Source: an uncultured Prevotella sp. (GTDB taxonomy: Bacteria > Bacteroidota > Bacteroidia > Bacteroidales > Bacteroidaceae). Taken from it: a stretch of 20,310 nt of DNA. The notes beneath the pieces were generated by a model. The model searched no databases. It worked only from the letters and a program-made list of their open reading frames with translations, and was not told the origin of the DNA. Each line of letters starts with the position of its first letter. Within the stretch, counting starts at the first letter, position 1. The position numbers were made by a program, and so were the translations under genes. Positions 16,877 through 20,310 of this stretch are shown here, one piece after another. The stretch spans positions 1 to 20,310 of the forward strand of contig CALNBT010000170.1 of assembly GCA_937874345.1 (NCBI GenBank). Reading direction: 5' to 3'.

Positions 16877-18805
16877 TCAATCGATCCGTTCAAGCGTAAC
16901 CAACCGCAGCCCTAATTTGCCGCCTTGATCATTTTTTCGTATATGGAAGGTGATGGTATTGGTTTGTTGTGTTAAATAGAGATCACCCACATGCAGGCGA
17001 TTCTTTTCTTCGCGTTGGGTCGACTTGGCTGAAATCCAATCTGACAACTGTTTTTGGCGCTGCCAAACTTGAAAGTCTGCACCATCAGGGAAGGTTGTGT
17101 AATCGATGAGGATGCGATAATGACCATCGGGAACGTCTGAAAGCTTCAGACGGGCTTCTCCTTGATAATTGGTTGACAGTAAGATTCCGCCTTCTGTAGA
17201 CAGATTGATATCGCCACCAATATTCATCTCGAACAGCTGTGGATAATAGATGTGAGTCGTAGGCTTATACACCTTCAGCAAATCGCCTTGTGGAATTTGT
17301 TGAGCGGCTGGGGGAGTATCGCCATAATACATGGCAACAGAAATGTAATCAACCGGAACATCATTGTTCTGTCCGCCGTGCTCAATGCCTTGATAAATCT
17401 CTTTTTCGAAAGACATCTTATCACTTAGATGGAAGCGATAGCCGCCCGTGCGGGCCATTGGCAATGAATAATCGAGCGATCCGTGGATAGGCAGGCTGAT
17501 ACCTCTGTCCCATCGGTCCATCAGGGCATACCATCCACCGTTGTAATAATCTTCCGAACCGGTACCATGTAAACGCATCTTGCCGTCAACATAAGTACTG
17601 TCGTCACCCTCAAAGAAGAGGGTCATTCCCGGGCGTAGTCCTTGAGCCTGGTGAATCGTACCGACATAATGGCCTTTTCCCTTGGTTTGCAGGAAGGTAT
17701 GATAAGATCCAAGTGGGGTTCTTTGACGGCTCCACACCGCATAAAACTTGCCTTCATCTTTGGTTCTACCATCCAATGTATAATAGAACTTTACTTTGGT
17801 GACGATCGTTGGCTGGTATGCATCACGTTTTTTGTAACTCAGATTGAACTTGGCAGATTTGTCGAAAGGCATCGGAAGGTAACAGTAATTGTTGTTACCC
17901 TGTTTTCCCATGACGATGCTTCGCATAGAACCATGCCCGAAAGCATAGCCGAAGAAGTCCTGAAGAGGGGCATCAATGGCGTCAACAGCATCATTGTCCC
18001 ATTTGGCGGTCAAGATGACATCCTTATTTCCGCCTTCAAAAGAAGTTCCCCCGTCGATTTCCATTCCTACAATTCGACCTGGAGTGTCAAGTGAAAAACA
18101 GTTGACATCGTCACCGGGATTTAAGGTGATCTCTTTCTCGAATGTCTTCATGTTGGACGATTTGCCAAAAGCGAACGACTGAACCTGAGGACTGTTATTG
18201 TTCCATAGGTCACAGACAGATTGCAACTGCTGTTTGTCGGCATCGGTAAACTGGTTGTTGAAAGTCTCAACTTTCTTGGCTGTCAGGTTGCGATATCCTA
18301 TCTGAATAAACTCGAGTTTAGGTCCATCATATACAATTTTACATGATTTGCTGTAGGTGATGGGGATATAGCAATAGTATCCACCTACTTCGTTTCCGCA
18401 AACCGGTTTGACAAATGGATAAACCTTGCCAGAGAAAAGATCTGAAAATTTAATCTTCAGTCCTGGTTCTCTTGCGCCGTCGAAATAAAAATAAAGCATG
18501 TTATCGTTCGGCGTTGGTGTCCAGATTCTGTCAATCACACCTGGTCCTTTCATCTCTGCGATAACGAGCTTGTTGTTTTCTTTACGTATAAACGAATAGG
18601 TTCCGGCAAATCCGTCATCGTTTCCGTTTGTTTTGTCGTAGCTGGAGAATGATTCAACGTAGGATCCCGTACGATATTCGGGCAGTTGGTCAATCCGTTG
18701 CAGAAGAGACAACTCGTCAGACCACCTGTAATTACCTTGGGCAGCTATTGATAATGAAACCATTATCAAGCATGATAGGCTGAATAGTCTACATCGTTTC
18801 GTCAT
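16877..18805 (-). CDS. Secreted DUF2961/GH172-family protein with duplicated N-terminal unit and C-terminal sandwich
   Basis: A 642-residue secreted protein with a signal peptide at about 1-22 (ends IAAQG). DUF2961 proteins form GH172, whose known members act on alpha-D-fructofuranosides and alpha-D-arabinofuranosides. Family signatures: VIAEMKGPGVIDRIWTPTP (81-99), YYCYIPITYSKSCKI (143-157), KGHYVGTIHQAQG (377-389) and HGTGSEDYYNGGWYAL (413-428, Glu418). The first jelly-roll unit seems to occur twice: residues 80-160 match 240-325 (GPGVIDRIW with TPGRIVGMEI, SDLFSG with QDFFGYAFG, YYCYIPI with NYCYLPMPF). The GEGE motif seen in the neighbouring paralogue is absent; GMTLFFEGDD (393-402) has Glu399 instead, 19 residues before Glu418. 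Residues about 520-642 form an added beta domain, perhaps carbohydrate-binding. A divergent substrate, or altered chemistry, is possible. The start at 18805 is set by the signal peptide. Confidence 0.85.
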   Translation of the reverse strand: MTKRCRLFSLSCLIMVSLSIAAQGNYRWSDELSLLQRIDQLPEYRTGSYVESFSSYDKTNGNDDGFAGTYSFIRKENNKLVIAEMKGPGVIDRIWTPTPNDNMLYFYFDGAREPGLKIKFSDLFSGKVYPFVKPVCGNEVGGYYCYIPITYSKSCKIVYDGPKLEFIQIGYRNLTAKKVETFNNQFTDADKQQLQSVCDLWNNNSPQVQSFAFGKSSNMKTFEKEITLNPGDDVNCFSLDTPGRIVGMEIDGGTSFEGGNKDVILTAKWDNDAVDAIDAPLQDFFGYAFGHGSMRSIVMGKQGNNNYCYLPMPFDKSAKFNLSYKKRDAYQPTIVTKVKFYYTLDGRTKDEGKFYAVWSRQRTPLGSYHTFLQTKGKGHYVGTIHQAQGLRPGMTLFFEGDDSTYVDGKMRLHGTGSEDYYNGGWYALMDRWDRGISLPIHGSLDYSLPMARTGGYRFHLSDKMSFEKEIYQGIEHGGQNNDVPVDYISVAMYYGDTPPAAQQIPQGDLLKVYKPTTHIYYPQLFEMNIGGDINLSTEGGILLSTNYQGEARLKLSDVPDGHYRILIDYTTFPDGADFQVWQRQKQLSDWISAKSTQREEKNRLHVGDLYLTQQTNTITFHIRKNDQGGKLGLRLVTLERID

Positions 18806-18849
18806 GTCTAAAAATAATATTGGTTAATGTATGTATCGGGCTTCAAAAA

Positions 18850-18920
18850 CACCATTGACAATTTGAATCGGTGATGCGTATTTGAACAACGTTCATCCGT
18901 TCGAAATATTGTCAATGGTG
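18850..18920 (-). terminator. 13-bp inverted repeat with T-run, probable terminator of the smaller GH172 gene
   Basis: On the minus strand CACCATTGACAAT (18920-18908) and ATTGTCAATGGTG (18862-18850) pair perfectly around a 45-nt loop and are followed at once by TTTTTG. The loop has imperfect further pairing and a small internal hairpin, TGAAC-AAC-GTTCA (18883-18895). It lies 24 nt after the TAA at 18944-18946 that ends the out-of-frame GH172 tail, and 45 nt upstream of the next start. An alternative is a leader or operator element for the larger GH172 gene. Confidence 0.55.
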
Positions 18921-18943
18921 CTGACGAACCCTAAAATCCTTTT

Positions 18944-19138
18944 TTAAAATTGGAGTTGATATCCATCTGGTATAATGATCATTGCATTGACTCCGAAGAA
19001 TCCTGCCCAATGGGTATTGAATGGAGCCTTTGTGAGTTCGATGTCTATGGTTCCATCTTTTCTAGGCTGAATACTGTTGATGATCAAGACCTTATCTGTA
19101 TTGAAATATCTATAATCATTTATAGCGGGCCAGCCAAT
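18944..19138 (-). pseudogene. Out-of-frame C-terminal tail of the smaller GH172 gene
   Basis: After the GH172 stop at 19120-19122, another minus-strand frame is open from 19138 to a TAA at 18944-18946. It has no start codon of its own near its beginning; the only ATG is 13 codons before its stop. Its translation looks protein-like, with KVLIINSIQPRKDGTIDIEL and then FNTHWAGFFGVNAMIIIPDG. It reads as a beta-rich domain that would continue the enzyme. A TGA bounds it at 19139-19141, so the switch of frame must lie within about 15 bases, which include a CCC run. One extra base there would give a continuous protein of about 450 residues. Natural mutation, sequencing or assembly error, and programmed frameshifting are all possible. 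Confidence 0.6.
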
Positions 19139-20304
19139 TCAATTTCATCGCTGGTAGGAAATGCTGGGAATTTGGCATGAGGTTCAGACTGATACCAGTA
19201 GGAGACGGTAGAGATAAATGACTTTTGGTCGAGATACCTGCCATCGTTTCTCCACCCCAGGTCTTGGATCGTAACTTTCAAGTCGTTTTCGAAACGGACC
19301 GGATCTAATATATGCCATCTATATAGACCATAACGTTGTTGAGACTTATATACGCCATCAGGGCGGATGACCTGGTGTAGACCTGAATAGGGAGTAGAGT
19401 ATTCTTGAAACTGATGCGTCTTCTGGTTTTCGAAGTTATAGGAACCGCAAAAATAGTCCTCCGTTCCTGTTCCGCAAATAGTAGGATATTCCTTGTCTCC
19501 ATCAATAAAGAATTTGATTTCGCCTTCTCCCCACCATCCATTATTTGTTGGTTGGATAGCCATGTATGTACCTACGTATTGCCCTCGGCCCTTTACTCCA
19601 CTAAGAAGTGTATGCGATGCATTTTCTGTTGGAGCTGAAAGACGGAATTGTGCATGGAAATAACCAGCATCTTGAGGAACTTCGGTCAAGGTATAGTTAA
19701 TCTGGTAATAAAGCCGCATCGATCTTTTGTCTCTGTTTTCCATCGTGATCTTGCAATGTTTCCTAAAAGGCATCTGCCAATAACAATTGAACGCACTACC
19801 CGGATTGACGCACACAGCCAAGGATGAAAGCGGAGCATATACGCCCCAACCTGTACAAAAGAAATCTCCAACGGGAACTTCTACAGATGGATTTGTTTCA
19901 CCATCCCAATACATTCTGATAATGGTCTTTCTCCATTCTCCTGTTGGAGTCATCCATATCTGTTGGATAGCTCCCGGGCCATCAATGTCAGCAATGACCA
20001 TTGTTTCTCCTGCTTCAATGTCTATACATGGATTTACTTTCCATCCTTTGCCAAGTGTTTCTGCAGCATGTGCACTGACTGCAAGGTTTCTGGTGTTTTT
20101 ATCCTTTACAGGATCAGCCATAGCTCCGGCTCCTTTGGCTCCACTAAAATTCTCTGGACTCAATGATCGACTCTTGGCTTTCGACATAATCGGAAGATTA
20201 CCCATTCCCATATTCAGTCCATTGAAATCCTGTGCTGTGGAATTCAAGCCCCAAAAGAGTAAAAGCAGTAATAGTGATGATGATTTAAAGATGTCGTTTT
20301 TCAT
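19120..20304 (-). CDS. Secreted DUF2961/GH172-family glycosidase, apparently frameshifted near its 3' end
   Basis: A 394-residue secreted DUF2961 protein with a signal peptide at about 1-24 (ends NSTAQ). It carries the classic GH172 marks: ADIDGPGAIQQIWMTPTGEW (105-124), RMYWDGETNPSVEVPVGDFF (130-149), NCYWQMPFRKHCKI (173-186), KGRGQYVGTYMAIQ, WWGEGEIKFFIDGD (257-270; Glu260 and Glu262) and CGTGTEDYFCGSYNF (277-291; Glu282). In characterised GH172 enzymes two glutamates about 20 residues apart are catalytic, which fits a Glu of GEGE plus Glu282. Substrates may be alpha-D-fructofuranosides or alpha-D-arabinofuranosides. The sequence reaches the common SVSYWYQSEPHAKFPAFP ending and then stops after AGPL; a coherent tail follows in another frame (18944-19138). 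The catalytic core is complete, so the shorter form may still fold. The start is 6 bases from the window edge and is supported by the signal peptide directly after it. Confidence 0.9.
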   Translation of the reverse strand: MKNDIFKSSSLLLLLLFWGLNSTAQDFNGLNMGMGNLPIMSKAKSRSLSPENFSGAKGAGAMADPVKDKNTRNLAVSAHAAETLGKGWKVNPCIDIEAGETMVIADIDGPGAIQQIWMTPTGEWRKTIIRMYWDGETNPSVEVPVGDFFCTGWGVYAPLSSLAVCVNPGSAFNCYWQMPFRKHCKITMENRDKRSMRLYYQINYTLTEVPQDAGYFHAQFRLSAPTENASHTLLSGVKGRGQYVGTYMAIQPTNNGWWGEGEIKFFIDGDKEYPTICGTGTEDYFCGSYNFENQKTHQFQEYSTPYSGLHQVIRPDGVYKSQQRYGLYRWHILDPVRFENDLKVTIQDLGWRNDGRYLDQKSFISTVSYWYQSEPHAKFPAFPTSDEIELAGPL

Positions 20305-20310
20305 ACATTG

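Noticed and set aside
17642..18094. 150-codon plus-strand open frame
   Set aside because: Lies wholly inside the larger GH172 gene on the other strand and has no family features.
18950..19180. 76-codon plus-strand open frame opposite the GH172 3' end
   Set aside because: It mirrors the minus-strand GH172 tail, which has the more protein-like translation and the right position next to a terminator.

Overview
The window looks like a polysaccharide utilisation locus (PUL) of a Bacteroidales bacterium, probably of the Bacteroides/Prevotella type. The evidence is a SusC/SusD pair, surface lipoproteins with Bacteroidota-style export signals, a hybrid two-component system (HTCS), and secreted modular glycoside hydrolases, with only weak Shine-Dalgarno sequences and moderate to high A+T. 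I see no tRNA, rRNA, CRISPR array or intact insertion sequence.

Layout. Plus strand, 1-10506, is one tightly packed run of five genes: the C-terminal half of a SusC-like TonB-dependent porin (cut by the window edge), a SusD-like lipoprotein, a SusE-position surface glycan-binding lipoprotein, a secreted six-bladed-propeller enzyme (GH93/sialidase-like) with a CBM9-like module and a sorting-type tail, and a 1368-residue HTCS with a non-ATG start. Gaps are 8-26 nt. A strong two-part hairpin at 10548-10599 separates this run from convergent genes. Minus strand, 20304 down to 10609, carries two GH172/DUF2961 proteins, then a GH35 beta-galactosidase and a 1275-residue multimodular GH31 enzyme whose start overlaps the GH35 stop by 4 bp.

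How it may work. SusC/SusD and the glycan-binding lipoprotein would capture and import oligosaccharides. The propeller enzyme, GH31, GH35 and GH172 enzymes would remove arabinofuranose-, galactose- and alpha-hexose-type sugars from a decorated glycan. The HTCS would sense a released fragment and activate the locus. The set of GH93-like + GH31 + GH35 + two GH172 does not match a PUL whose substrate I can name. A galactan or arabinogalactan-type glycan carrying furanosides is the best guess, and it is inference.

Main oddities. The smaller GH172 gene appears frameshifted near its 3' end: a plausible C-terminal tail continues in another frame and ends just before a terminator-like inverted repeat. 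The larger GH172 protein has an internal duplication and lacks the usual upstream glutamate motif. The GH31 enzyme carries both dockerin-type calcium loops and a cohesin-like domain. A near-perfect 47-bp palindrome of unknown role lies between the GH172 and GH35 genes, and two long perfect hairpins lie inside the propeller-enzyme gene.
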